DNA of 64,000 nt from SOIA01 sp964346585 (lineage in GTDB: Bacteria; Acidobacteriota; Aminicenantia; Aminicenantales; Aminicenantaceae). The stretch is from contig CAYFVQ010000223.1 in assembly GCA_964346585.1 (NCBI GenBank), forward strand, positions 1 through 64,000, in the 5' to 3' direction. The notes below the pieces were generated by a model. It searched no databases and was not told the DNA's origin. It saw only the letters and a list, made by a program, of their open reading frames with translations. The position numbers and the translations under genes are program-made. Below are positions 15,811-24,480 of the stretch, one piece after another; position 1 is the first letter of the stretch, and the number at the start of each line of letters is the position of its first letter.

Positions 15811-17058
15811 TTATTCGTACCTCAAGGCTTCCACAGGTTTGGCTGAGGCGGCTTTCCGGGCCGGAAATATTCCAGCCAGAAATCCGATGACACTCAGTAT
15901 GAATGCAGTCAAAATCATAATCTTGAAAGAGATTACCGGATGAGCCAGGATATCCGCCACGTCCCCCTCTAAGGGAAGAACACGAGTAGCCTCCACTATG
16001 ATAGAAGAAAACAAAACTCCGGCTCCTCCTCCGATAAAGGAAATCATCAACGCCTCGGAAATAAATTGAAGAAGAACATGTCTTCTTTTGGCACCGAGGG
16101 CCATCTTGATCCCGATCTCTTTGGTCCTCTTTTTCGCGGAGACATACATGATGTTGGCCACGCCCACACCCGCAACGATCAACGTCAGGCCGCCGATGAT
16201 TCCCATGAAGATTTCCAATCCGAGAAAGATATTTTTCATCAACTTCTCTTCTTCCACCATATCCCAGATCTCAAGAGCCTGTTTATCTGTGGGATCGAAT
16301 TTGTACTTCTGGGATAATACTCCATAAACTTCATTCTTGACTGTCTCAGCCTGGGAAATATCCTCAGGCCGATAGATCAATCGGTGCAGGTATCTATCTC
16401 CGTAAATCGTTTTGAAGGCCGAGTAAGGAATAGCCGCTTTATCCACATCGGCACCGTTATACATACTGTTCTGCATCTTATCCACCATGACTCCGACAAC
16501 TAAGAAAGGAATACGGTTGATCAAAACGGTTTTACCGACAGCCTCATCTTCTCCGAACAGTCTCTTCTTCAGGTCTGTACCCAAAAAGACAACTCTTTTT
16601 TTGTTCAGGATATCCAGATCATTGATGAAGCGGCTGTTTTGATCAGGATTATAGCCTCTCAACTCTTCAAAATCAGGATAGACTCCGATAACTCTCTCTG
16701 AAAGGCTTTTTCGACCATAAGTCATATTGTTCCTGGAACGATCATTCTCCGGGCTGATGAGCTCAATTCCAGAAACCCTCTTGCGGAGAAGTTCCACATC
16801 ATCCAGTTGAAGTCTGATGACTCGCCCCTTCCCTAATCCTTTATAAGGCTTCGATGTCTGTCCTGAATAAACGATGCAAATTCCGTCTCCCAGGCCGTGC
16901 ATGGCTTTGACCATCTGTCTATTCAGCCCTTCGCCGAAAGCCAGGAGGATGACTATGGAAAAAGTCCCCCAGGCCAAAGCCAGGATTGTCAGAGTGATTT
17001 TTTTCTTCTGGCCCTTCAATTCTCTGTAGAACAGGCGAAAGAGATAGATTAACTTCAT
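15811..17058 (-). CDS. ABC transporter permease, MacB/FtsX family
   Basis: This 415-residue inner-membrane permease has the MacB topology: an N-terminal transmembrane helix (ITLTILALAWGTFSIVILLAF), a large periplasmic domain of about 220 residues (MacB_PCD), then three C-terminal helices with the FtsX motif KKRTKEIGIKMALGAKRRHV. It ends PVEALRYE, the usual family ending. It pairs with the homologous permease 9 bp upstream, so the transporter is probably a heterodimer. Together with the HlyD-like adaptor and the ATPase it forms a MacAB-type export system for an unknown substrate such as a peptide, lipid or toxic compound. No TolC-like outer-membrane channel is encoded beside it. Confidence 0.92.
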   Translation of the reverse strand: MKLIYLFRLFYRELKGQKKKITLTILALAWGTFSIVILLAFGEGLNRQMVKAMHGLGDGICIVYSGQTSKPYKGLGKGRVIRLQLDDVELLRKRVSGIELISPENDRSRNNMTYGRKSLSERVIGVYPDFEELRGYNPDQNSRFINDLDILNKKRVVFLGTDLKKRLFGEDEAVGKTVLINRIPFLVVGVMVDKMQNSMYNGADVDKAAIPYSAFKTIYGDRYLHRLIYRPEDISQAETVKNEVYGVLSQKYKFDPTDKQALEIWDMVEEEKLMKNIFLGLEIFMGIIGGLTLIVAGVGVANIMYVSAKKRTKEIGIKMALGAKRRHVLLQFISEALMISFIGGGAGVLFSSIIVEATRVLPLEGDVADILAHPVISFKIMILTAFILSVIGFLAGIFPARKAASAKPVEALRYE

Positions 17059-17067
17059 TTGTAACTC

Positions 17068-18300
17068 CTATGACCTGAGCGCTTCCACAGGGTGCAAGTT
17101 TGAAGCCCGGCGAGCCGGCCCCCATCCGGAGAGCAAGCCGATGATACCTAAGAGAGTCACCGTGACAAGGCCAACGGCGAAGGAAAAAGTCGGCCTTCCG
17201 ATGAATTCCTCGATGCTGGTTGTTGGGAATAAAGAAATAAGCGCGTAAGAGAAAGCTATCCCCAAGGCTCCGCCAACCAGTGTTATCAACAGGGTTTCAA
17301 ACAAAAACTGCACCAGGATGAATCTTTTCTTGGCACCCAAGGCCATTTTGAGTCCGATTTCTTTGGTTCTTTCCTCGACAACGACGTTCATGATGTTCGA
17401 AACACCGATACTCCCCACGATCAGCGTAAAAGCACCAACAATCCCCAGGAAAATATTGAATCCGATCATAATCGAATTGGTGATTTTTTCCCCTTCCATC
17501 GTATCCCAGATAGCGAGTGCCTCTGTATCATCAGGATGAAACCTGTATTTTTTGCCGAGAACCTGAAGGAGACGCTCCTGGATAAACTCATTCTTGTATG
17601 GGTCAAAAGCCTGGACAACAAAATTGCTGATGTACTTATGACCGAAGAACGGAGCAAAAGTCGTGGCTGGAATGAATGCGGCGTACTCATCACGAGAGTT
17701 GTATGATGAATTCTGGGTTTTTTCGATCAGGACACCGATAACTTGAAAGGGGACGCCGTTGACATGCACATACTTTCCCACAGCTTCCTCATCCTTAAAG
17801 AGTTCTTCCTTAACGCTAAACCCGATAAATATGACTCTTCTTTTCTGAGCCATATCCGTATCGTTGATGAACCGTCCACCTCTTTGAGGAATGACGTTCC
17901 TTATATCTGAATAAAAAGGATATATGCCCTTCATTACGCAAGAATACGCATTCTTCCCGTATTTCAGCTTGACTCCCCATCCAGTGTATTCAGGACATGA
18001 ATATTTGATTTGGGAAATTTCCTGCCTAACGAGAAAAGCATCTTCCTCTCTAAACCGGAGCGGCCGGCCTTTACTCAATCCCTCGTAGGCAATGCTTGTT
18101 CGACCCGGCCAGACGATCATGATTCCCTCTCCCAATCCATGCATGTTTTTGTCCATCTGCTTTTCCAAGCCCACACCGAATGCCAAGAGCAGGACGACAG
18201 AAATGGTTCCCCAGGTGATTCCAAAAATCGTCAGAAAAGTCCTCATCTTCTGAGAACGCATATCCCTTATGAACTGAGAGAGAAACATGAATGATTTCAT
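17068..18300 (-). CDS. ABC transporter permease, MacB/FtsX family
   Basis: This 410-residue paralog of the following permease has the same plan: an N-terminal helix (LTIFGITWGTISVVLLLAFGVGL), a periplasmic MacB_PCD domain, three C-terminal helices, and the motif EERTKEIGLKMALGAKKRF. It ends HPVEALRS. The two permeases share blocks such as GRFINDTDMAQKRRVIFIG and FNDIDILNKKRVVFLG-like segments, which points to tandem duplication. It lies 83 bp after the adaptor gene and 9 bp before its partner. The likely role is one half of a heterodimeric exporter driven by the ATPase at 15126-15803. Confidence 0.92.
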   Translation of the reverse strand: MKSFMFLSQFIRDMRSQKMRTFLTIFGITWGTISVVLLLAFGVGLEKQMDKNMHGLGEGIMIVWPGRTSIAYEGLSKGRPLRFREEDAFLVRQEISQIKYSCPEYTGWGVKLKYGKNAYSCVMKGIYPFYSDIRNVIPQRGGRFINDTDMAQKRRVIFIGFSVKEELFKDEEAVGKYVHVNGVPFQVIGVLIEKTQNSSYNSRDEYAAFIPATTFAPFFGHKYISNFVVQAFDPYKNEFIQERLLQVLGKKYRFHPDDTEALAIWDTMEGEKITNSIMIGFNIFLGIVGAFTLIVGSIGVSNIMNVVVEERTKEIGLKMALGAKKRFILVQFLFETLLITLVGGALGIAFSYALISLFPTTSIEEFIGRPTFSFAVGLVTVTLLGIIGLLSGWGPARRASNLHPVEALRS

Positions 18301-18383
18301 TGGGATCCTCTCAATGAGCTAAATGGGATTCTTTTGTTCAGTCCGTTAAACATTGAATCCAGCTCCCTCACGAAGAGTGTGCG

Positions 18384-19475
18384 CTATTCAATCTCCTTGG
18401 GTGGCCTCTCGACGACTTCCTCTCCTTCTGCCAGCCCATCTTTAATCTCCACATTGATCCCGTCGCTTAACCCGATCTCCACTTCTCTTTTTATGATTTC
18501 TCCATTGTCAACCATGACTTCAACGTAAGTTTTCTCTTCATTAAACTCCACCAATCTTTCAAAGATAAAAAGAGTATTTTCGGCCTTGTTGATGACCAGC
18601 TCTGCATTGGCGGAATATCCGGCCCGGATCATCTTCTTTCCTCTTTGAGTGATTTCGATTTCAACATCAAAGAGCGTGGCATTCTCTTGCTGTTTCGCCT
18701 TGGGTGAAATCTTCGTCAGTGTTCCTAATATCTTCTCGTCTGGAATCGCGCCGATCTTCAGTTCAGCTGTCATTCCTTCTTCAAGCTTTCCCACATCGAT
18801 CTCATCGACCGTCCCTTTAAATATCAGGCTTTTCATATCTGCCAGGAGAAGAAGCTCGGTGCCAGCCTGGTAAGAAGTCAAGGGGACCACAGGGTCACCC
18901 TCGTTGATCTTTCTCTCCAGGATCGTTCCTTCAACTGAGGATTTTATGACTGTATCTACCTGTCGGTCAGCGATCTTTGTCTTGCCTTCCTCGATCAAAG
19001 CCAACCTTTCCAGGGCAATTTTCACTCTCAGTTCGAGCTGCTTGAACTCGTTTTCAGCCGCTTCAAATTCCTGCTGGGAAACTAGATTATCATTGAGCAA
19101 TTTCTTCATCCGATTGTATTCGTTATCGGCCTGTTCAAGATTCACTCTCGCCATTTCCACATTCCGCTTGGCTTCAGCAAATTCAAGCGGCGTCGGATCA
19201 GGTTTAATCTCCAGTAAAGGCTCTCCAATCTTCACCTCATCACCAACTTCCACAAAGACAGTCTTGACAATTCCTGATATTTTCGATTTCACCGCAATTT
19301 CCTTTTTTGGCTCGATCCGGCCGATGGCCAGAGCGTTTTCCACTATATCACCTCTTTGGACCTTGACCATCTTGATCCCATTATCTTTTCCGTTCGAAGA
19401 ATTCTTTGCCTTCAAGATGATGACAGCCGCAATTATAACTACGATGAGTACTGGGATGAATATTTTTTTAAACAT
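18384..19475 (-). CDS. Efflux periplasmic adaptor subunit, HlyD/MacA-like
   Basis: This 363-residue membrane fusion protein has one N-terminal helix (residues about 4-22). A first barrel/lipoyl half follows (EIAVKSKISGIVKTVFVEVGDEV), then an alpha-hairpin (about 85-150, rich in EFAEAKRNVEMARVNLEQ-like heptads), the second lipoyl half (SSVEGTILERKINEGDPV), a beta-barrel (MKSLIFKGTVDEIDVGKLEEG) and a membrane-proximal domain. In this family the adaptor links inner-membrane permeases to an outer-membrane channel. It heads the operon adaptor-permease-permease-ATPase. The ATG has a strong AGGAGGAGTCC site. The substrate is unknown. Confidence 0.92.
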   Translation of the reverse strand: MFKKIFIPVLIVVIIAAVIILKAKNSSNGKDNGIKMVKVQRGDIVENALAIGRIEPKKEIAVKSKISGIVKTVFVEVGDEVKIGEPLLEIKPDPTPLEFAEAKRNVEMARVNLEQADNEYNRMKKLLNDNLVSQQEFEAAENEFKQLELRVKIALERLALIEEGKTKIADRQVDTVIKSSVEGTILERKINEGDPVVPLTSYQAGTELLLLADMKSLIFKGTVDEIDVGKLEEGMTAELKIGAIPDEKILGTLTKISPKAKQQENATLFDVEIEITQRGKKMIRAGYSANAELVINKAENTLFIFERLVEFNEEKTYVEVMVDNGEIIKREVEIGLSDGINVEIKDGLAEGEEVVERPPKEIE

Positions 19476-19606
19476 GGACTCCTCCTGTCCTTATCATGTC
19501 AATAAATTATACGTATAGGATTTCATTTTTGTTCCCCTCTCTTCTGAAAGAAATGGAGGTCGCTGCAGACATCGTTGCGAAGAGCGTAGCGAAACTTAAA
19601 GAAAAT

Positions 19607-19640
19607 GGGGACTGTCCCCTTTTTTGCGGGGACTGTCCCC
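19607..19640. repeat. Tandem palindrome GGGGACTGTCCCC, each followed by a T-run
   Basis: Two identical 13-bp palindromes, GGGGACTGTCCCC at 19607-19619 and 19628-19640, lie 8 bp apart, and each is followed by at least six T residues. They lie in the 249-bp gap between the adaptor gene and a small zinc-protein gene. They could act as short terminators or be copies of a dispersed palindromic repeat. The hairpins are short (four to five usable pairs). Confidence 0.55.
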
Positions 19641-19724
19641 TTTTTTGGAAGATAAAATAAGGGGATTTATTCTTTTAAATCAAATAACACATTATTTACT
19701 AGGAAAACTCCCACTAAATAACTT

Positions 19725-19886
19725 CTATTTTTCTTCTTTCTTTTTTTCCTCTTCTTTTTTCCAGTAGTCCAAACAGCCAACATCGCAGAAATGGAGCACG
19801 TATTCCTGGCCTTCTGAATGAACCGCGGCGGCCTTCGGGATCTCCTTTTTACAGATATGGCAGGCAATTTTTTCTTCGTCTTTCAT
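19725..19886 (-). CDS. Small zinc-binding (TRASH/MYM-like) protein
   Basis: This 53-residue protein reads MKDEEKIACHICKKEIPKAA at its start. It contains CHIC (Cys 9 and 12) and, about 20 residues later, HFCDVGC (Cys 34 and 38), followed by an aromatic residue and a Lys/Glu-rich tail. The CxxC...CxxxC spacing matches TRASH/MYM-type zinc domains, which often take part in metal handling or regulation. The ATG at 19886 has GGAAAGGAAAG just upstream. Another frame over the same DNA is longer but very basic and lacks any family pattern, so I reject it. It lies 39 bp downstream of the LigD-type phosphoesterase gene on the same strand. Confidence 0.75.
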   Translation of the reverse strand: MKDEEKIACHICKKEIPKAAAVHSEGQEYVLHFCDVGCLDYWKKEEEKKKEEK

Positions 19887-19925
19887 TTTCTTTCCTTTCC
19901 TTGATTGTAATCCTTGAAGTTCGGA

Positions 19926-20387
19926 TTATTTATCGTTTTTCAGCTTAAAAAAAAGCCAGTTTTTATCATCCTGATTTTTTGGTTTAAGCTTGATCAGCGC
20001 ATATTTTCCTTTCAATTTCTTTCCTTTTATCTCGATGACTCTCTTTGTCGGGTCCGTTTCAACAGGAAGATAATCGCCCCTGTCCCAGGTCTCGACCTTC
20101 CCTGCCCCGTACTCGCCTTCCGGGATAATTCCTTCAAAATCCTCGTATCCCAGGGGGTGGTCCTCTGTCTGCACGGCCAGTCTTCTGACTCCTTCTTCCT
20201 CAGGAGGTGACTTCGGAATCGCCCAACTTTTCAAGACCCCCTCTTCCTCCAGGCGCAGATCATAATGGAGACGAGAGGATTTGTGCCGCTGGATGACATA
20301 AACCAGCTCATCTGCCTTTTTCTGGGACTCTGAAGGCTCTTGAGTCTTGCTGAAATCTCTTTTTTTCTTATACTCTTTCAGGCTCAT
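19926..20387 (-). CDS. Stand-alone DNA ligase D 3'-phosphoesterase domain protein
   Basis: This 153-residue protein corresponds to the N-terminal phosphoesterase (PE) module of bacterial LigD. Diagnostic blocks are FVIQRHKSSRLHYDLRLE-like (here YVIQRHKSSRLHYDLRLE, with the metal-binding His and Asp), LKSWAIPKSPP, AVQTEDHPLGYEDFEG and IPEGEYGAGKVETWDRG. In LigD this module trims 3' phosphates or ribonucleotides at broken ends before end joining. Here it is encoded without the ligase or polymerase modules, and no ku gene is in the window. Free-standing PE proteins are known in bacteria and archaea. The start has only a weak ribosome site. Confidence 0.9.
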   Translation of the reverse strand: MSLKEYKKKRDFSKTQEPSESQKKADELVYVIQRHKSSRLHYDLRLEEEGVLKSWAIPKSPPEEEGVRRLAVQTEDHPLGYEDFEGIIPEGEYGAGKVETWDRGDYLPVETDPTKRVIEIKGKKLKGKYALIKLKPKNQDDKNWLFFKLKNDK

Positions 20388-20499
20388 TTTTCGACTGGAA
20401 ATTTTGATTTAAGGACGATTGGTTTTTAAATCCTTAGAGTTAATATTTATTTATAACATCCGGAGCGGAAATATTCAAGACTGCCTTGGGGATCCGTTC

Positions 20500-21354
20500 T
20501 TATGGACGAAAAGGTTTGAATCTGTATTTATCTCCAACTTTTTCAACATGGCCAAAAAAATGATCAGGATCATGATTGAAGCCGAGTATCCAGTTTTCTT
20601 TTATGGCCTGGTTAAAAATCTTTTTCTTGTTCTCTAAAGTCACCTGAGGATTCAGATCGTAGCTCATGATATAGGGAAGACCGATATGGCCTGACGTAGG
20701 AACCAGGTCTCCCAGAAAGAAGAAAATTTGGCTTCCAGACTGCACTTTTACGCACTGATGGCTGGTTGTGTGTCCGGGAACAAGGACGACTTCCACTCCC
20801 TCAGTTATCTCCGAATCTCCGTCAACAAGCTGGAGTTGACCGTGCTCTTCCAGCGGGATAAAATTCTGTTTCAGATAGCTCGGCTTGTCCCTTTCGCTGG
20901 GATTCAAAGCATATTCCCATTCTCTCTTCTGAATGATGTACTTGGCTTTGGGAAAAGTGGGCACATCCTCCCCCTTCTCGTTCTTGCAGGTGTTTCCTCC
21001 GCAGTGGTCGAAATGGAGGTGAGTGTTGATGACAAAGGCGATATCTTCCGCCTGATACCCGAGCCTTTGAAGAGAACCCACAAGGCCCGGATCTCTTTCT
21101 ATTGAATAATATTCGAATATTTTTGGCTCCAAATCACTTCCTATGCCTGTCTCTATCAAGATCAGAATGTCTTCTTTTTTTATCAGGAAAGAATTCAAAG
21201 CCAGTCTAATCCGGTTTTGTTCGTCGGCTGGAAAAATTTTTTCCCACAGAGGTTTGGGGACCACCCCAAACATCGCCCCCCCGTCAAGATGAAAAAAGCC
21301 GTCTCTCAGACCGTGTATCTCAAACTGCCCGAGAGCAATCTTATCGATTGTCAT
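20500..21354 (-). CDS. MBL-fold metallo-hydrolase coupled to the nuo operon
   Basis: This 284-residue metallo-beta-lactamase-fold enzyme has the metal motif THLHFDHCGGN (HxHxDH) near residue 107. It also has a further His in VPGHTTSH, an Asp in FLGDLVP and a C-terminal GFNHDPDHF. The overall pattern fits lactonase-like/quorum-quencher-type or other small-molecule MBL hydrolases; the substrate is not deducible. Its ATG overlaps the nuoI stop as ATGA (21351-21354), so it is translated together with the complex I genes and occupies the place where nuoJ usually stands. A link to quinone or respiratory metabolism is suggested only by this position. Confidence 0.88.
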   Translation of the reverse strand: MTIDKIALGQFEIHGLRDGFFHLDGGAMFGVVPKPLWEKIFPADEQNRIRLALNSFLIKKEDILILIETGIGSDLEPKIFEYYSIERDPGLVGSLQRLGYQAEDIAFVINTHLHFDHCGGNTCKNEKGEDVPTFPKAKYIIQKREWEYALNPSERDKPSYLKQNFIPLEEHGQLQLVDGDSEITEGVEVVLVPGHTTSHQCVKVQSGSQIFFFLGDLVPTSGHIGLPYIMSYDLNPQVTLENKKKIFNQAIKENWILGFNHDPDHFFGHVEKVGDKYRFKPFRP

Positions 21355-21824
21355 TTAAGAAGTTTGTCGAGGTCGTAAACCAGGTCGTCACGCGTGTATC
21401 CTGCCAGCTCGATATTTCCCGTATCCATACGGATGGCATCTTCGGGACAGGCTTCCACGCAGAATCCACAGAAACAGCAGCGGCCGATATCTATGACGAA
21501 TTTGGAGGGGTATTTCTGCATTTCCAGCTTGGGGTCCTCTGCAGCCTCGACATAGATGCATTCAGATGGGCAAACCGTGGCGCACAGCATGCAGGCCACA
21601 CATCTTGGCTGGCCGTCTTCTTTAGCCACCAATCTGTGCAGGCTTCTGTGCCTGGTCGCAATTTCTTTTTTCTGCTCTGGGTACTGGATGGTCACCGCTC
21701 CCTTTCTCTTCGTCTTTATCCCGAGTACTTTTAAGATGTGGAAGAACATATTCACGAAGAAATGACGAGATGTGATCAGAATTCCTCTGATAATCTCGAT
21801 GAAATATCCCAGAGCTTTTATCAT
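21351..21824 (-). CDS. nuoI: NADH-quinone oxidoreductase subunit I
   Basis: This 157-residue ferredoxin-type subunit carries clusters N6a and N6b of complex I. Its two [4Fe-4S] motifs are CVACMLCATVCP and CCFCGFCVEACP, at about residues 75-86 and 114-125. An N-terminal amphipathic helix region precedes them, as is typical. It overlaps nuoH by 4 bp and the MBL-hydrolase gene by 4 bp, so it sits inside a tightly coupled operon. Confidence 0.95.
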   Translation of the reverse strand: MIKALGYFIEIIRGILITSRHFFVNMFFHILKVLGIKTKRKGAVTIQYPEQKKEIATRHRSLHRLVAKEDGQPRCVACMLCATVCPSECIYVEAAEDPKLEMQKYPSKFVIDIGRCCFCGFCVEACPEDAIRMDTGNIELAGYTRDDLVYDLDKLLK

Positions 21825-22900
21825 CGTATTATACTCATCACAATGCCTGTTCCGACAATGTTCACCAGGCTTAACGGAATCAACAATTTCCAGCCGAAAT
21901 CCATCAGCTGGTCGTAACGGAATCTTGGGTATGTCCAGCGTATCAAAATCTGAAGCCAGCAGAAGAAGAAGACTTTTATGTTAAAAGCAGCCACTTGAAA
22001 AACAGTGACGACCCAGGGAGCCATGAGCCACTCCCCTCCCCAAGGCCAATGGAATCCATCCGCTGCCAGCCAGGGAACCTGCCACCCTCCGAAGAAGAGG
22101 GTGGTGAGCAGGGTCGAGACGATAATGATTTCCATGAAATCCGTCATCATGAAGAGTCCCCATTTCAAACCGCCGTATTCAGTAAAAAATCCGATAATCT
22201 CTGATTCTGCTTCAGGAAGGTCGAAAGGCGCTCTCTTTGTTTCCGCAAGAGCGGCGAATAAAAACACGATGAATCCGAGCGGCTGAAGGAATATCCCCCA
22301 TTTGGGAAGGAATCCAAAAAGCAGCTCGCCTTGGTAGTGAACAAGACTGGACAGCTTCAGAGACGGATAGACCATGATCAAACCGATGAGAGAAAGACCC
22401 AGGGCCACTTCATAAGATATGAGCTGAGCCGCTCCCCTTAATCCGCCGACAAGAGTATACCTGTTGTTGGAGGACCAGCCACTGAGAATGATTCCGTAAA
22501 TACCCAGAGACAGCATGGCCAGGATGAACAGAAGCCCGACATTAAAGTCCAATATCTGGAGAGATATTGTCCGTTCACCTATCCTGATGGAATCCCCGAA
22601 TGGAATCGCGGATATGGTGATGGCCACAAAAAAGACAGAAATAAAGGGCGCGATGGTGTGGAGAAATTTCCGTGAGAATTTGGGCACAAAATCTTCTTTG
22701 AATATCATCTTTATCGCATCCGCAAACGGCTGGAAAAGCCCGATAATACGAATCCCGAAAATCGAGGCCCTGTTCGCTCCAATCCGATCCTGGATGACCG
22801 CGCTCTCTTTTCTCTCCAACCAGGTCAAATAGAGAGTAAGCATGAGAAACCAGGCTAAAGCACACACAATTTTGATGAATACAATCAATACTTCAATCAC
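21821..22900 (-). CDS. nuoH: NADH-quinone oxidoreductase subunit H
   Basis: This 359-residue membrane subunit helps to form the quinone chamber at the junction of the two arms. The family signatures are WLERKESAVIQDRIGANRA near the N terminus and ETKRAPFDLPEAESEIIGFFTEY near residue 210. About eight transmembrane helices are visible. The ends overlap nuoG and nuoI by 4 bp each. It is the only clear membrane-arm subunit here besides NuoA. Confidence 0.96.
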   Translation of the reverse strand: MIEVLIVFIKIVCALAWFLMLTLYLTWLERKESAVIQDRIGANRASIFGIRIIGLFQPFADAIKMIFKEDFVPKFSRKFLHTIAPFISVFFVAITISAIPFGDSIRIGERTISLQILDFNVGLLFILAMLSLGIYGIILSGWSSNNRYTLVGGLRGAAQLISYEVALGLSLIGLIMVYPSLKLSSLVHYQGELLFGFLPKWGIFLQPLGFIVFLFAALAETKRAPFDLPEAESEIIGFFTEYGGLKWGLFMMTDFMEIIIVSTLLTTLFFGGWQVPWLAADGFHWPWGGEWLMAPWVVTVFQVAAFNIKVFFFCWLQILIRWTYPRFRYDQLMDFGWKLLIPLSLVNIVGTGIVMSIIR

Positions 22901-24453
22901 TTTTCTTCTCTAAAAAAAGATATTTCCTCTTTCATTTTGTTCGATACTGATTCAGCAGTGGTGAATTCTTTGTAAAAGGAAGAATTTATTCCCAATATTT
23001 GTCCTAAGTCCGTGAGTATCTGCCACTCGGAGAGGCTGTCTCCGGGCGGTTCGAAGACCGGCGTAAATCTTTGAACTTTTCCGTCCACATTTGTCAAGGA
23101 TCCTCCCTTCTCCGCGATCAAAGCGGTTGGGAAGACGATATCAAACAAAGAATTCAATTCATTTGCATGGGATGTGAAGAGGATCTTTGTCTCTGTATTT
23201 TTCAGGGCCTCCTTGAGTTCTGAAGAGCCGAAAGGCCAAGAAATAAACGACCCAAACACAAGCAGCAAGTCTGTCTTAGCGGCCAGCGTCTTCAAAGACA
23301 CGGGCTTTATATCAAAACCAATCTCTTGCGCTCCTCTTCTGTTCGGGCTTCGCTCCGGAGTGAGCAAAAAGTCATCGGCCTCTGCCTGGGCAGGATCGAT
23401 AAAGAAGATTTTCTCCACACTGAGATCGTTTCTAAATATCTTATTCAGCAGGAAAAGCTCCTCATTAGACAGCCCTGTGTTCAAAACTAACGCCATTTGA
23501 GACATCTTCCCCGTGGAATTCAGCGTACTTAGCTTCTCTGTGATTAAAGCCCTAAGGCCGATCCAGGTTGGCTCGACACTCATTTTTTTATTTGTTAGAG
23601 AAATATTCTCTTGCCTGTTTTCATTCAAATAAGAATACCCATAACGTCCCAGGTCACATATCCAAAAGCCGTTCACATCTTGATTTTCACGGGAATTAAT
23701 TCGGTAGACTTGCTTGGGAACGTCAAAACGGTAATGACCCGGATGGTATTCGATTGTGATGCTGCATCCGCGGCTGCATAAAGGACAAATCGATTCCCCA
23801 CTTTTTAAAAACCAGCTTCGAGTCTTAAACCTGAAATCTTTATCCGTAATGGCTCCGACTGGACAGATCTGGGCGAGATTACCTGAATAGTTGTTATTGA
23901 CCGGAGCGAGGTCGTAAATGTTCACTCTGGACTGGATACCTCTTTCAAACACGCCCAACTCCTGAGTCTGAGTGACTTCACGCAAAAACCGAACACAACG
24001 TCGACAGAGAATACATCTTTCCTCATCGTGGAGCAGGGACTTTCCGATAGTATCCTTCTTCTCTCTCTTTTCTTTGCTTTCCCTGAACTGGCTTTCGAAA
24101 AGGCCGTATTCATCGTAATAATCCTGGAGTTTGCAGTCACCGGCCTTATCGCAAATGGGGCAATCGAGAGGGTGTTCAGCAAGCAGGAACTCCAGGACTC
24201 CTTTCCTGGCTTCAACGACTTTTTCACTCTTAGTAAAGACCTTCATTCCATCCCTAACCTGAGTCGAACAGGCCAATTCCAGCTTGGGCAATCCCTCGAT
24301 CTCCACCAGGCATATGCGGCAACTGCCTTCGGGTGGAAAGGCAGAATGGTAGCAGAGGTGAGGAATGGATATCCCCTCCTTTTCGGCAGCCTTAAGAATG
24401 GTGGCGCCTTCCTCAACCTCGACAGGTTTTTCATCTATGAATATCTTTGCCAT
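22897..24453 (-). CDS. nuoG: NADH-quinone oxidoreductase subunit G (short form)
   Basis: This 518-residue peripheral-arm subunit has the N-terminal [2Fe-2S] set (CYHSAFPPEGSCRICLVE, then LACSTQVRDG). A His-Cys [4Fe-4S] motif (HPLDCPICDKAGDCKLQ) and a further cluster with CILCRRCVRF and CPVGAITD follow, and then CPLCSRGCSITIEY. The molybdopterin-like domain is much reduced compared with the roughly 900-residue E. coli protein: only WPFGSSELKEAL, LFDIVFPTALIAEKGGSLTN and the C-terminal segment are recognisable. This domain has no catalytic role in complex I, so the short form should still pass electrons. It lies 27 bp after nuoF and overlaps nuoH. Confidence 0.93.
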   Translation of the reverse strand: MAKIFIDEKPVEVEEGATILKAAEKEGISIPHLCYHSAFPPEGSCRICLVEIEGLPKLELACSTQVRDGMKVFTKSEKVVEARKGVLEFLLAEHPLDCPICDKAGDCKLQDYYDEYGLFESQFRESKEKREKKDTIGKSLLHDEERCILCRRCVRFLREVTQTQELGVFERGIQSRVNIYDLAPVNNNYSGNLAQICPVGAITDKDFRFKTRSWFLKSGESICPLCSRGCSITIEYHPGHYRFDVPKQVYRINSRENQDVNGFWICDLGRYGYSYLNENRQENISLTNKKMSVEPTWIGLRALITEKLSTLNSTGKMSQMALVLNTGLSNEELFLLNKIFRNDLSVEKIFFIDPAQAEADDFLLTPERSPNRRGAQEIGFDIKPVSLKTLAAKTDLLLVFGSFISWPFGSSELKEALKNTETKILFTSHANELNSLFDIVFPTALIAEKGGSLTNVDGKVQRFTPVFEPPGDSLSEWQILTDLGQILGINSSFYKEFTTAESVSNKMKEEISFFREEK

Positions 24454-24480
24454 CTTGCTCTTTCTTTCCTGTAATTCGGC

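Noticed and set aside
19667..19867. 66-codon very basic frame
   Set aside because: It is a shadow of the CxxC...CxxxC small protein in another frame, which has the better start and a family pattern.
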